From: Desulfovibrio sp. UCD-KL4C
GTDB taxonomy: Bacteria > Desulfobacterota > Desulfovibrionia > Desulfovibrionales > Desulfovibrionaceae
Assembly: GCF_006210265.1 (NCBI RefSeq)
Contig: NZ_VCNC01000003.1
Span: forward strand, 186,001 to 250,000
Direction of reading: 5' to 3'
Length of the DNA: 64,000 nucleotides
The first letter of the stretch is position 1, and every line of letters begins with the position of its first letter. The position numbers were made by a program, and so were the translations under genes. Under the pieces are notes generated by a model. The model made no database searches. It worked only from the letters and a program-made list of their open reading frames with translations, and had not been told where the DNA came from. This document shows positions 7,553 to 16,318 of this stretch, one piece after another.

Positions 7553-8953
7553 ATGAATTTTCCTCGACTCGTTCTCGCCGGACTTAGCGGCGGCACTGGT
7601 AAGACCATTGTCACTCTCGGGCTTTGCAGAGCTTTTAAAAATCTTGGTAAGAATATTAAACCCTTTAAAAAGGGACCGGACTATATTGATGCAAGGTGGC
7701 TGGGCTTAGCTTCCGGAAATTTTGCAACAAATCTGGATCCTTTTTTAATGTCTGTTGATAAATTAAAAGCCTTATTTCTTGAGAAAGGGGATGGCTTTGA
7801 TATTTCAATAGTTGAAGGGAACAGAGGTCTTTTTGACGGTAAGGACGTGCAGGGGTCATGCTCAACTGCTGAACTTGCCAGATTGATCAATGCTCCTGTT
7901 ATTTTAGCCATAGATTGTACTAAAATGACTCGTACTGTTGCCGCTATAGTTGCTGGATGCAAAGCTTTTGAAGAAGGTTTTAATCTCGCTGGAGTTATTT
8001 TAAACCGTACAGCTGGAGACAGGCATCGCAATATTCTACAAAAATCTATTGAAACTTATACAGATGTTCCTGTTCTGGGGATGCTGCCTAAGTTAAGCGA
8101 AAATCCGATTCCAGAGCGTCATATGGGGCTGGTTTCTAACACAGAATATGGTCCGCAGGATGAATCCTTGGATATTCTTGGGAAAATGGCTCAGGACTTT
8201 ATTGACCTTGATAGAGTTTTTGAAATTGCTACAAAGTCAGGTGTAATCCCTGAAAATAAAGAGTTGCTCTGGTCAGAAATAAATCTTGTAACTGACAAGC
8301 ATCCTGTAATAGGCGTTGTTCGGGACGAAGCTTTATGGTTTTACTATGAAGAAAATTTTGAAGCATTAGCAAAGGCCGGAGCGAAGATCGAAGAAGTTTC
8401 GCTTGTTTCAACAGATAAATGGCCCGAAATAGACGGACTTTATCTTGGTGGAGGATTTCCAGAAACTTTAGCCGTTGATCTATCTTCAAATGTTTTTATA
8501 CGTGATCATGTTCGAGCTCTTGCTGATTTAGGTCTTCCTATCTACGCAGAATGCGGAGGCTTTATGTACCTTGGCGAAGACGTAGAGTATGAAGGTAAGA
8601 AGTTTCCTATGGCTGGAGTCCTTCCTATATCGACATGCTTGTGCGCCAAGCCTCAAGGGTTAGGGTATACTTCAGGTAAAATTATTCAGGAAAATTCTTT
8701 TTTTCCGGTCGGAACTGAAATTGTCGGTCACGAATTTCATTATTCATTATGCATCAGTCGGACAGGTGGTGAACCTGTTTACGGACTCAAGCTGGATCGC
8801 GGTAAAGGTATGGCTGACGGCTATGACGGCATGGTTAAAAATAATGTTTATGCTGGATATAACCATATCCATGCCCTTGGAGCTCCCTGCTGGGCAGGAA
8901 ATTTTGTGAAGGCTGCTCTTAAATTTAAAGAAGAAAATAGTCAGGACATATAG
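7553..8953 (+). CDS. Cobyrinate a,c-diamide synthase family; probable DsrN-type siroheme amidase
   Basis: A 466-residue glutamine-dependent amidotransferase of the CobB/CbiA family. A P-loop (GLSGGTGKT, residues 10-18) opens the N-terminal ATP-binding synthetase domain. The C-terminal class I glutaminase-like domain has the catalytic Cys334 in YAECGGF and a late His in GYNHIHALG. The classical reaction amidates cobyrinic acid, but the fixed position next to dsrABD fits DsrN, proposed to amidate the siroheme carried by sulfite reductase. I chose the ATG at 7553 because it puts the P-loop at the usual distance from the N-terminus; an ATG at 7535 is also open. The stop overlaps the converging gene by 13 bases. 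Confidence 0.88.
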   Translation: MNFPRLVLAGLSGGTGKTIVTLGLCRAFKNLGKNIKPFKKGPDYIDARWLGLASGNFATNLDPFLMSVDKLKALFLEKGDGFDISIVEGNRGLFDGKDVQGSCSTAELARLINAPVILAIDCTKMTRTVAAIVAGCKAFEEGFNLAGVILNRTAGDRHRNILQKSIETYTDVPVLGMLPKLSENPIPERHMGLVSNTEYGPQDESLDILGKMAQDFIDLDRVFEIATKSGVIPENKELLWSEINLVTDKHPVIGVVRDEALWFYYEENFEALAKAGAKIEEVSLVSTDKWPEIDGLYLGGGFPETLAVDLSSNVFIRDHVRALADLGLPIYAECGGFMYLGEDVEYEGKKFPMAGVLPISTCLCAKPQGLGYTSGKIIQENSFFPVGTEIVGHEFHYSLCISRTGGEPVYGLKLDRGKGMADGYDGMVKNNVYAGYNHIHALGAPCWAGNFVKAALKFKEENSQDI

Positions 8954-9687
8954 GCTTTAGCTATTCTGAATATATCATCATAATTGAATTTATTTCTGAT
9001 AGCGATACACATTTCTGTAGCCATTTGCATTTTGCGATTAGAGTATTTTAAAATTTCTTTACTTTGCGCTGTTAGATTTAATTTTATAACCCTATGCTCG
9101 AACCCATCAATGACCTGTGTCATTCCGTTTGCATAAAATGGGGTTTTGATGTGCGGGATTAATTGTTCAAGCTGTTGCTTTCCTTCTTTACGGCTAAGTA
9201 TGACATGGAAAAGCATTTTTACGAGTAGTCTGTCACCTTGAAGTTTATGATCAAACTCCAAAAGTACGCTCTGGTCGGAATCTTTTTCATTTATTCCGTC
9301 AATTAATCCGTGGGCAAGCATAAAGGCTTTTTTTTCAGATATCAGAGACGTGGGATATTGAGCAGCCATACGTACGAATGTTATGCGAGGATTTTCTTGT
9401 GAAGACATTGCCAGCAAGGCTATGCACATGGAGGATAGTTTACGCGAGTATTCGTCAGAAATTGTATCCGATTTTGCTTGAGCCAAGCGGCGTATAGTGG
9501 CTTCATCAAGCTCGGAAAAAGCCGTTTCAAGTAGATATTTGATAAAGGGCTCTTTAGTATATTTTATTTCTTCTTCAAGAACTTTTTTGCCTCGTTTTAC
9601 GTCGGTAAGTTTTTTAATTGAAAGCCAATAGGCTGCCAGCCCTTCGGCAGGCATTTCCAGTATATCAAAATCTTTTTGTTCTTTCAT
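8941..9687 (-). CDS. Conserved-looking hypothetical protein, 248 residues
   Basis: A soluble, largely alpha-helical, charged protein with no signal peptide, membrane segment or recognised motif. AAGGAAA lies about six bases before its ATG, and the frame is free of rare interruptions, so it is a real gene. It converges on the amidotransferase gene with a 13-base tail overlap. It is divergent from lgt, with only 112 bases between the start codons. Nothing in the neighbourhood assigns a role. Confidence 0.65.
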   Translation of the reverse strand: MKEQKDFDILEMPAEGLAAYWLSIKKLTDVKRGKKVLEEEIKYTKEPFIKYLLETAFSELDEATIRRLAQAKSDTISDEYSRKLSSMCIALLAMSSQENPRITFVRMAAQYPTSLISEKKAFMLAHGLIDGINEKDSDQSVLLEFDHKLQGDRLLVKMLFHVILSRKEGKQQLEQLIPHIKTPFYANGMTQVIDGFEHRVIKLNLTAQSKEILKYSNRKMQMATEMCIAIRNKFNYDDIFRIAKAYMS

Positions 9688-9799
9688 GGGATTTCCTTGT
9701 ATTTCCTATTATCTAATTGTAACTGAATTTGTTCAGGAAACAAAGTCCACTTAGTATAGATTTTGATATTGAAATTTTTGAAATAGCAGGGAATTGAAT

Positions 9800-10609
9800 A
9801 TGATTGTTTTACCGGAATTTGAGACGACAGCTTTTCATATCGGACCGCTTAAGGCTAACTGGTACGGTCTTATGTATATGATAGGTTTCTCGCTTGCGTG
9901 GCTGCTTGGGCGCTATCGCGCTTCTAAGCCCACGAATAACTGGACTCCAATACAGGTTGATGACCTTATCACATGGTTGGTTGTAGGGTTGGTGCTGGGC
10001 GCACGAATCGGTTATTGCCTTATATATGAACCGGGTTATTTTTTAGCCCATCCTTCTGATATAATAGCTGTGTGGAAAGGCGGAATGTCTTTTCATGGTG
10101 GAGCCATAGGGGTTGCTGTTGTTGCGTGGAGATTTGCTAAATCTACCGGTAGAACTACTCTTGATGTAGGTGACTTTATGACTCCGCTTGCCCCGTTAGG
10201 GTTGCTGTGCGGAAGAATGGGTAACTTTATAAACGGTGAACTATGGGGAAGAGTTACGGATATGCCTTGGGGAATGGTTTTTCCGAGTCAGCGTGCCGGA
10301 AATTTACCTCGTCATCCTTCTCAGCTTTATGAAGGTGGCCTTGAGGGATTACTTCTGTTTTTAATTTTGTGGTTTTGGTCATCAAAACCGCGCCCAAGAG
10401 GAACTACAACAGGATTATTTTTAATAGGATACGGACTATTTAGAGCATTTGTTGAATTTTTCAGACAACCTGACCCACAGCTAGGGTTTATTGCTTTTGG
10501 GTGGTTGACTATGGGGCAACTGTTATGCGTTCCTATGATTTTGCTTGGACTTATATTGTTTGTCTGGGGAATTAAGAAAGGTCCTATACCGCCAGCCGCC
10601 AAGGTTTAA
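9800..10609 (+). CDS. lgt: Prolipoprotein diacylglyceryl transferase
   Basis: A 269-residue inner-membrane enzyme that attaches diacylglycerol to the lipobox cysteine of prolipoproteins, the first step of lipoprotein maturation. Seven hydrophobic segments are visible. The signature GRMGNFINGELWGRVTD lies near residue 140, with its essential Arg, Asn and Glu, and the HPSQLYEG motif follows near residue 175. The ATG at 9800 has AGGGA seven bases upstream; the in-frame TTG at 9794 overlaps that site. It may serve the lipoproteins encoded at 13161-16157. A terminator follows. Confidence 0.95.
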   Translation: MIVLPEFETTAFHIGPLKANWYGLMYMIGFSLAWLLGRYRASKPTNNWTPIQVDDLITWLVVGLVLGARIGYCLIYEPGYFLAHPSDIIAVWKGGMSFHGGAIGVAVVAWRFAKSTGRTTLDVGDFMTPLAPLGLLCGRMGNFINGELWGRVTDMPWGMVFPSQRAGNLPRHPSQLYEGGLEGLLLFLILWFWSSKPRPRGTTTGLFLIGYGLFRAFVEFFRQPDPQLGFIAFGWLTMGQLLCVPMILLGLILFVWGIKKGPIPPAAKV

Positions 10610-10655
10610 ATTAATTTAAATATTTGTAATATAAAATATTCTTATTTTGAAAACT

Positions 10656-10705
10656 AAATCCGCATTTTGTCTGTTTTAAGCAGGCTGAATGCGGATTTTT
10701 ACTTT
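10656..10705 (+). terminator. Intrinsic terminator after lgt
   Basis: Stem AAATCCGCATT / AATGCGGATTT with an internal loop rich in T and G, followed by TTTTTACTTTT. Confidence 0.75.
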
Positions 10706-10836
10706 TATGTGACATATCTGATCTGAATGAAGAATTACTTTTTTTTTAATGGTAACTATGGCAGTCTCTACTTAAATTGATACTGTAAACAGTCTTTTTT
10801 TAATCTGAAACTAAAGAATCCAATACAAGGTAGTAA

Positions 10837-11421
10837 ATGAATAGAATAGATGAAATTCTCAGTAAAATAGATGTCCTTGAAAAAGATCTTCGTACTGAAT
10901 TACGTGATGTTCAAAATAAATTTTACTATACTGTTCAAGAAAAAAAAGTTCGTTTCAGCGCAGAGGTAAAGGCTGGTCATAAGGAACTAGCAGCAAAATG
11001 GGTTGATTATGTCTATGATTCAGGCCTTTGGGTAATTCTGACCATGCCGTTTATATGGATGCCGGTTGTTCCGGCCTTAATGCTTGATTTTACTGTCTGG
11101 CTGTATCAGTTAATGTGTTTTCCTGTTTACGGTATCCCAAGGGTAAAGCGCAGAGATTATATTGTGCTTGATCGTCATTCATTAAAATACTTGAATTTAA
11201 TTGAAAAGGTAAATTGCTTTTATTGCAGTTATTTTAATGGGCTCATAGGTTTTGTACGTGAGGTTGCTGCGCGTACAGAGCAGTATTGGTGTCCTATTCG
11301 TCATGCCCGCCCTGTTAAATCGGTGCATAGCCGGTACCGTCATTTTTTTCAATATGGTGATGCTGAAGGGTACCGTAATGGACTTGCCGAAGTTCGCGAG
11401 ACATTTGATGACACTAAATAG
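10837..11421 (+). CDS. Hypothetical protein with a hydrophobic hairpin, 194 residues
   Basis: The N-terminal 55 residues form a probable coiled coil (MNRIDEILSKIDVLEKDLRT onward). Two adjacent hydrophobic segments follow at about residues 66-100, likely a membrane hairpin. The C-terminal half carries NCFYCSYFNG and RTEQYWCPIRHAR, a pair of Cys/Tyr/Trp-rich motifs that look like a metal site or a cysteine-dependent site. I do not recognise a named family. An AAGGTAG sequence precedes the ATG, and a strong terminator follows the stop. The protein is monocistronic. Confidence 0.6.
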   Translation: MNRIDEILSKIDVLEKDLRTELRDVQNKFYYTVQEKKVRFSAEVKAGHKELAAKWVDYVYDSGLWVILTMPFIWMPVVPALMLDFTVWLYQLMCFPVYGIPRVKRRDYIVLDRHSLKYLNLIEKVNCFYCSYFNGLIGFVREVAARTEQYWCPIRHARPVKSVHSRYRHFFQYGDAEGYRNGLAEVRETFDDTK

Positions 11422-11440
11422 ATAAAATTTAATCCAAATA

Positions 11441-11476
11441 AAAAGCCCGTTTCAGATAATCTGAAGCGGGCTTTTT
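11441..11476. terminator. Bidirectional intrinsic terminator
   Basis: AAAAGCCCG..TTCAGAT against ATCTGAAGCGGGCTTTTT. It lies between the 194-residue gene and the converging SNF-family transporter, with T tracts in both directions. Confidence 0.85.
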
Positions 11477-11506
11477 AATTATAAACGGGATGTTAGTTTT
11501 GCGTGG

Positions 11507-12883
11507 TTAAAAAACCTTAAGCATATTGAGCATGACTATTGCGACAAGCAGCGGGCTTACATATCTAATGAGAAAGAACAAAGAATTAATTATCATCTCA
11601 TTTTTAATAATTCCGTGATTAGTGAGTTCTGCTTTAAACTTGTCTTTTCCAAATATCCATCCTGTGAATATACAGATGAGCAAGCCACCTGCAGGCATAC
11701 AGAGGTTGGAGGATAGGAAATCAAAAAGGTCAAAGCAGGTCATACCGAAGATTTTAACATCTTGAGTCAGGCTGCTTGAGAGTGCCGCAGGTGCACCGAG
11801 AATCATGACCAGTAAAGCCGTGGTCATGGTAGCGGCCTTACGTGACATTTGACGTGCTTCGCAAAGATAGGCAACTGGAACTTCAAATAGAGATAGCATT
11901 GCGCCTGTAGAGGCTACAGCAGCGAGTATAAAGAAAAGAACCGCAAAGAACTGGCCCATAGGCATGGATGCGAATACAGCAGGAATTGTGATGAAAAGCA
12001 AAGACGGCCCTGCAGAAACATCAAAACCATATGCAAATACTGCTGGGAAGATTGCAATACCGGCAAGCAGTGAGATTACAAGGTCAGCTAGCACAACGCG
12101 TCCGGCTGTTAGCGGGATGTTCTGGGAATCTTTGAAGTATGAGCCGTAAGTCATCATTGTTCCCATCCCGATGGAAAGCTTGAAGAATGCAAGCCCCATT
12201 GCCATGAGAATTACAGAGCCAGTTATCTTTGAGAAGTCTGGTGCAAAAAGAAATTCAAGTCCTTTTTCAGCCCCTGGTAAAGTTAAGCTTCTGGCGCAGA
12301 TAACAAGTAGCAATAAGAAGAGAATCGGCATCAATCTCATAGTAACTTTTTCGATACCTTTTGATATACCGAAAGTAATTATTACCGATACAAAAATTAT
12401 TACAAACCATTGCCAAGCTATAGCCTGTACAGGGTTAGATATAAGCGATACAAATGCAGCTGAAGCTATTTTCGGGTCAGTTGTAAGGACAGAGCCGGAT
12501 AGCCCCTTGAATATGTAGGCGAAAACCCATCCAGCCACTTCTGTGTAGAAGCAGAGAATTAAAAAAGCTGCAACTACGCCGGAAATACCGACGATTCCCC
12601 ACGGCTGTCCTTTGGGGGATAGTTTACGTAAGGTCGTGATTGCGTTTGCTTTTACTTTACGTCCAAGCATAATTTCAGAGATCATTATCGGTAGGCCTAC
12701 AACAATAGTACAGGCCAGATATACAAAAAGAAAACTTGCTCCTCCGTTAGATCCGGTCATTGACGGGAATTTCCAGATATTTCCAAGTCCAACAGCTGAT
12801 CCTAAAGTTGCGGCAAGCATCCCAAGGCTTGATGTGAATGCATCTCTTCCTGAACGTCCTGAATTTTGCTGTTTATCTGTCAT
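11507..12883 (-). CDS. Sodium-dependent transporter, SNF/NSS family
   Basis: A 458-residue inner-membrane Na+-coupled symporter of the neurotransmitter:sodium symporter family (LeuT fold). TM1 has the unwound GSAVGLGNIWKFPSMTG motif at about residues 28-44, which forms the Na+ and substrate site. About 11-12 membrane segments follow. Bacterial members carry amino acids, but the substrate is not deducible here. The leader was checked for a Trp-rich peptide that would suggest tryptophan transport, and none was found. It is monocistronic, with a terminator downstream. Confidence 0.92.
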   Translation of the reverse strand: MTDKQQNSGRSGRDAFTSSLGMLAATLGSAVGLGNIWKFPSMTGSNGGASFLFVYLACTIVVGLPIMISEIMLGRKVKANAITTLRKLSPKGQPWGIVGISGVVAAFLILCFYTEVAGWVFAYIFKGLSGSVLTTDPKIASAAFVSLISNPVQAIAWQWFVIIFVSVIITFGISKGIEKVTMRLMPILFLLLLVICARSLTLPGAEKGLEFLFAPDFSKITGSVILMAMGLAFFKLSIGMGTMMTYGSYFKDSQNIPLTAGRVVLADLVISLLAGIAIFPAVFAYGFDVSAGPSLLFITIPAVFASMPMGQFFAVLFFILAAVASTGAMLSLFEVPVAYLCEARQMSRKAATMTTALLVMILGAPAALSSSLTQDVKIFGMTCFDLFDFLSSNLCMPAGGLLICIFTGWIFGKDKFKAELTNHGIIKNEMIINSLFFLIRYVSPLLVAIVMLNMLKVF

Positions 12884-13075
12884 ATATTAAATTTCCTTAT
12901 AAGTAATGTTCGAAAAAACTAATGACGCCCTACCATCAAGTGGCTTTGTGTTCAATAGATAAATAATCATAAGATTTTGCGTAACGGCTTTTTGGGTGGT
13001 CTAAAATAAAATATATGCTGTATATAGCAGTTATTTTTTCCATTACTTAAATTAGTTATGTTTTATTTGGTTATA

Positions 13076-13113
13076 AAAGTCCCAGTACTGTAAGTACTGG
13101 GACTTTTTTTGAA
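13076..13113. terminator. Intrinsic terminator, both orientations
   Basis: A perfect stem AAAGTCCCAGTACT / AGTACTGGGACTTT with a GTA loop. Seven T follow on the plus strand, and CTTTTATAA follows on the minus strand. It ends the protease-TraT operon on the minus strand. Confidence 0.85.
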
Positions 13114-13160
13114 TTCCATTCGTAATTTCCTATCAAAGCTTATATTAAATAAAAACTTTA

Positions 13161-13904
13161 TTATATTGCGTCTTCAAGTATTCTTTTAAACCTTAAGGTA
13201 ACACCGTTGACTATTTTAGACTGGGGAGTGTTATCACCGCCAGCATAAACCGCTACTTGTGACCGTTCGCTGGCACGATAAGCTGTGAATCCAGTATCTT
13301 CGTCATATTTTTTAATTTGAGTATCGCCAAAGTTGATTACGTATTTTTTTCTCTTGGCAAGTGTATCAACTAGTCCGATAGCAACGTCGGCGACCATAAT
13401 GTATGTATCTTCGGTAGAGTAGCTTCCTAGGATGGTTCCGACTGTAGCTCCTCCGGCTGTGCCGAGAATCGCTCCATCCACAGTACTCGGGCTTTTGCTT
13501 CCAACATAACCTCCGGCAGCAGCACCCATCAAGCCATATTCGATGGCCATATTTGATGAAATCTGACCTGAGTAGCGCATATTGATATCGATATGGATAC
13601 CGTAATTTTTACCTTTAGTAATTTTATATCCTTTATCTCTATATGCCTGCTCGATGTCGTTACGTAGAGCTTTGAGATCTATCGCAGGATCACCGGAGGT
13701 ATTGCGGATAGAAAGCTTAATTGTTGGGTTAGAAAATTGGGACGGATCCATGAACAGGTTGCCATTCATATATGAGCCATACATCAACCCTGTGCCTTTT
13801 TCTCTGATCATTCCCATGCGCTGTCTGGACTGACATCCGGAGAGAATAATTGTTAAACCTACTATTGCTACAAGCGCTGTGAAAATTATTTTTTTATTTG
13901 TCAT
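13161..13904 (-). CDS. TraT-like (complement resistance / surface exclusion) lipoprotein
   Basis: A 247-residue lipoprotein with an N-terminal hydrophobic signal ending in the lipobox LSGC (Cys24). The body matches TraT: a beta-rich segment with TIKLSIRNTSGDPAIDL, then a YRDKGYKITKGKNYGIHIDIN repeat-like stretch. A Gly/Ala-rich central hairpin (GLMGAAAGGYVGSK .. GGATVGTILG) at about residues 126-160 and a C-terminal LRFKRILEDAI complete it. TraT of F-type plasmids sits in the outer membrane and blocks mating-pair formation and complement. This copy is in a chromosomal operon, nine bases behind a protease gene, with no conjugation genes nearby, so the role is likely different. Confidence 0.8.
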   Translation of the reverse strand: MTNKKIIFTALVAIVGLTIILSGCQSRQRMGMIREKGTGLMYGSYMNGNLFMDPSQFSNPTIKLSIRNTSGDPAIDLKALRNDIEQAYRDKGYKITKGKNYGIHIDINMRYSGQISSNMAIEYGLMGAAAGGYVGSKSPSTVDGAILGTAGGATVGTILGSYSTEDTYIMVADVAIGLVDTLAKRKKYVINFGDTQIKKYDEDTGFTAYRASERSQVAVYAGGDNTPQSKIVNGVTLRFKRILEDAI

Positions 13905-13913
13905 TTCAGATTC

Positions 13914-16157
13914 CTATTTGCGATACATAACGCCGTTCTGTTTGAGAAAGTCGATGACTTCGGCATAGTGAATTGAGAAGTTAAGTCCTTCAGTTGCATC
14001 TTTAGAAAGTCCCCATGTGTTTACACCGACCAGCTTGTCTTTATAGAAAAGTGGGCCGCCTGAGTTACCATGATTGATAGGGGCATCAGTTTGAATGTAG
14101 CGAACTTTGTGTCCTGACGGAGCAGGTCCCATTCCTTTAAGATCTCTATAGGCACTGAAAACTCCACGAGTAATAGTATAAGGGTAACCTTCAGGATGGC
14201 CTATTGCCTCAAGCGTAACTCCGGCAGGAAGAGATTTTCCGGTGTAGAATGTGACAGGTTTTCCACGTGTCTGCATTTTTATCAGAGCAAGGTCGCGATT
14301 CATATCGTAAACCATAACTTTACCGAATGTTTCCATGTTATTATGGAGTTTCATCTCAGCAAAGTTACTTCCTTCAACCACATGAAAGTTTGTCAGCACA
14401 ATGTCGTCGGTGACATAAAAGCCGCTTCCAAGGGAGCCTTGCGGGTTGAGTACTACTACAACAGAATCAAAGCGCGGATCATTTGAAGTGTCGGAAGTAT
14501 ATTTGTTGGAATAGAATTCAGCTAAGGCCTCGTTGCGGTCATTAAGAATAGATTTTTGAATTTGAGCAATGTTCTTGTATCTTTTATCCTTGCCTCTTTG
14601 CGAAGCATAGTGATTTAAAATATCTGATAAACGTACACTTACAGGCTGTTTCTCATAATTTCCAAGGTCTTTTTCGGTCTTGAATTTGGATAAGATTGAT
14701 TCCGCTTTTGGATCTTCGTCTTGAACACCGTAAGCGACTTTAAAAGTGCGTTCTTGCGTTATATCAAAATGGTTCTCATAATAAGACTTACTGCGACGGT
14801 CGATTATGTAGTATTGTACCGATGCCAGTTTTGCATCGTTTACTGATACAACTTTATATTTATATTTTTGTAAAATAGGCTTGTTAAGCATGCGCGGAGT
14901 ATTGGTTGCATTAGCCTGTGCTGTAGTGAAACGTTTGTTGTTCATATCAATTTCAGATTGCATTGATAATAGTACGAAGCCACCAACAAGGCCGCTGTTT
15001 CTGCACTGATTAATTCTATATTGCAGATTGTTATTAAGGTTTTGAGCTGTCTGATACAGCATTTGTGCCTTATCGTAGTCGTTGTTATAAACTTCGCGGT
15101 ATCCAGTTATGAGTTGACTCTTTTCAGCTCTATAGCCTGTTGTTTTACGATTAATTTTGGAAACAGCCTCGTTAATCAGAATTACAATATCAGCATCTTT
15201 AGCTGTTTGTGAGTTGAACATCCCATTAGCTTCGGCTTGTTCTGCGTTAATAGGCATGTCTACATCAATACCAAGTCCGAACTCAATACCGTGCTGATTA
15301 AGCAGACTTTTGCTGGTAACTCTTACAAAAGCAATTTTACAGCCTGGAATTTCAGAAATCTTGAATCCGGCACTTTTTGTGACCTGCAGTGCTTTTACTA
15401 TAGCACGTAAGGAAGGAGTTTTCTTACCGGTAATTCTGCGGAGTGCATTTTTATAGTATTGTTCAGCTAGGTGAGTCTTAAACTTTTCTGAAAGATCAGA
15501 ATCGTAGGTTTTCATCAAATGAGGAACGCCTGTTCCTTTTGCTGTAAGAATGATTTTAGTAAAGAACTTTGCCTGTGAATCCAGAAATTCTGAATTGCTA
15601 AGGGCCACGGGGTAGGAATCGAAAAAATTTTTTCCGGTGAGAAGCGGATAATTATGAAATGTTGCTGCTGCGCCGTCAGTAATTAGTTTTGTTTTTTCAG
15701 CAGTAGTTGATTTAAGTTGGGACAGTTCTATAGGGCTTTGATTAAAAGCAGTGAGTAAAGAATCAGAAGAAACCGTTGCAATCATTTTTTCAGCGTCTGA
15801 GAGGCTGCCTTTGATTGCGGGCCACTGCTCAGCTGGGACGGGCCATTTAATTGAATCTATACGAGCTTTTGAGGCAGCCAGTTTCGGTTGAAACATGAGC
15901 TTTATAGATGAGGCAAGATTTTCTAGTTGAGTCTGTGTTTCAGGGTTGTTTTTAAAAAAAACTTTATTCTGTTTCCAGACGTTTTCAGCTTTAATCAGTT
16001 CATTTTGCTGAACCAGTTGAGTTATATGGTCAGCAGGCGTGAAAAACATTGAATATTTCGCGTCTCCGCCAGTGCCTGTTCCAGCTGTTTTACAACCGGA
16101 TATAGCTGTCATCATTATCAGTAATAGAATCAGTAACCCTGAAAACTTAAGTCTCAC
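13914..16157 (-). CDS. Lipoprotein with C-terminal trypsin-like (S1C) protease domain
   Basis: A 747-residue protein starting at a GTG with GGAGGGG in front. The signal peptide ends in a lipobox (AISGC, Cys22). Residues of roughly 40-520 have no recognised domain and are helical and charged. The last 200 residues are a serine protease: catalytic His in TNFHVVEGSN, Asp in RDLALIKM, Ser in HGNSGGPLF. All three triad residues are present, so it should be active. There is no PDZ domain, unlike DegP/HtrA. It would act in the periplasm, tethered to a membrane. It is the first gene of an operon with the TraT-like lipoprotein. Confidence 0.82.
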   Translation of the reverse strand: MRLKFSGLLILLLIMMTAISGCKTAGTGTGGDAKYSMFFTPADHITQLVQQNELIKAENVWKQNKVFFKNNPETQTQLENLASSIKLMFQPKLAASKARIDSIKWPVPAEQWPAIKGSLSDAEKMIATVSSDSLLTAFNQSPIELSQLKSTTAEKTKLITDGAAATFHNYPLLTGKNFFDSYPVALSNSEFLDSQAKFFTKIILTAKGTGVPHLMKTYDSDLSEKFKTHLAEQYYKNALRRITGKKTPSLRAIVKALQVTKSAGFKISEIPGCKIAFVRVTSKSLLNQHGIEFGLGIDVDMPINAEQAEANGMFNSQTAKDADIVILINEAVSKINRKTTGYRAEKSQLITGYREVYNNDYDKAQMLYQTAQNLNNNLQYRINQCRNSGLVGGFVLLSMQSEIDMNNKRFTTAQANATNTPRMLNKPILQKYKYKVVSVNDAKLASVQYYIIDRRSKSYYENHFDITQERTFKVAYGVQDEDPKAESILSKFKTEKDLGNYEKQPVSVRLSDILNHYASQRGKDKRYKNIAQIQKSILNDRNEALAEFYSNKYTSDTSNDPRFDSVVVVLNPQGSLGSGFYVTDDIVLTNFHVVEGSNFAEMKLHNNMETFGKVMVYDMNRDLALIKMQTRGKPVTFYTGKSLPAGVTLEAIGHPEGYPYTITRGVFSAYRDLKGMGPAPSGHKVRYIQTDAPINHGNSGGPLFYKDKLVGVNTWGLSKDATEGLNFSIHYAEVIDFLKQNGVMYRK

Positions 16158-16318
16158 AATCCCCTCCAGTATAACTGCATAATATTCTTATTCCACCGTT
16201 AAGCGGGTTTTTGGTACCATGCTTATTGTAGCTATATCAAGAGCGAATTTAGCGAGAATTAATATTTTTATAATAAACTAATGATAATTGATTATAGATA
16301 TTTAGATTAGATTTGATA

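Noticed and set aside
12884-13075. Trp-codon leader before the SNF-family transporter
   Set aside because: No consecutive TGG codons and no attenuator-like hairpins were found on the minus strand.
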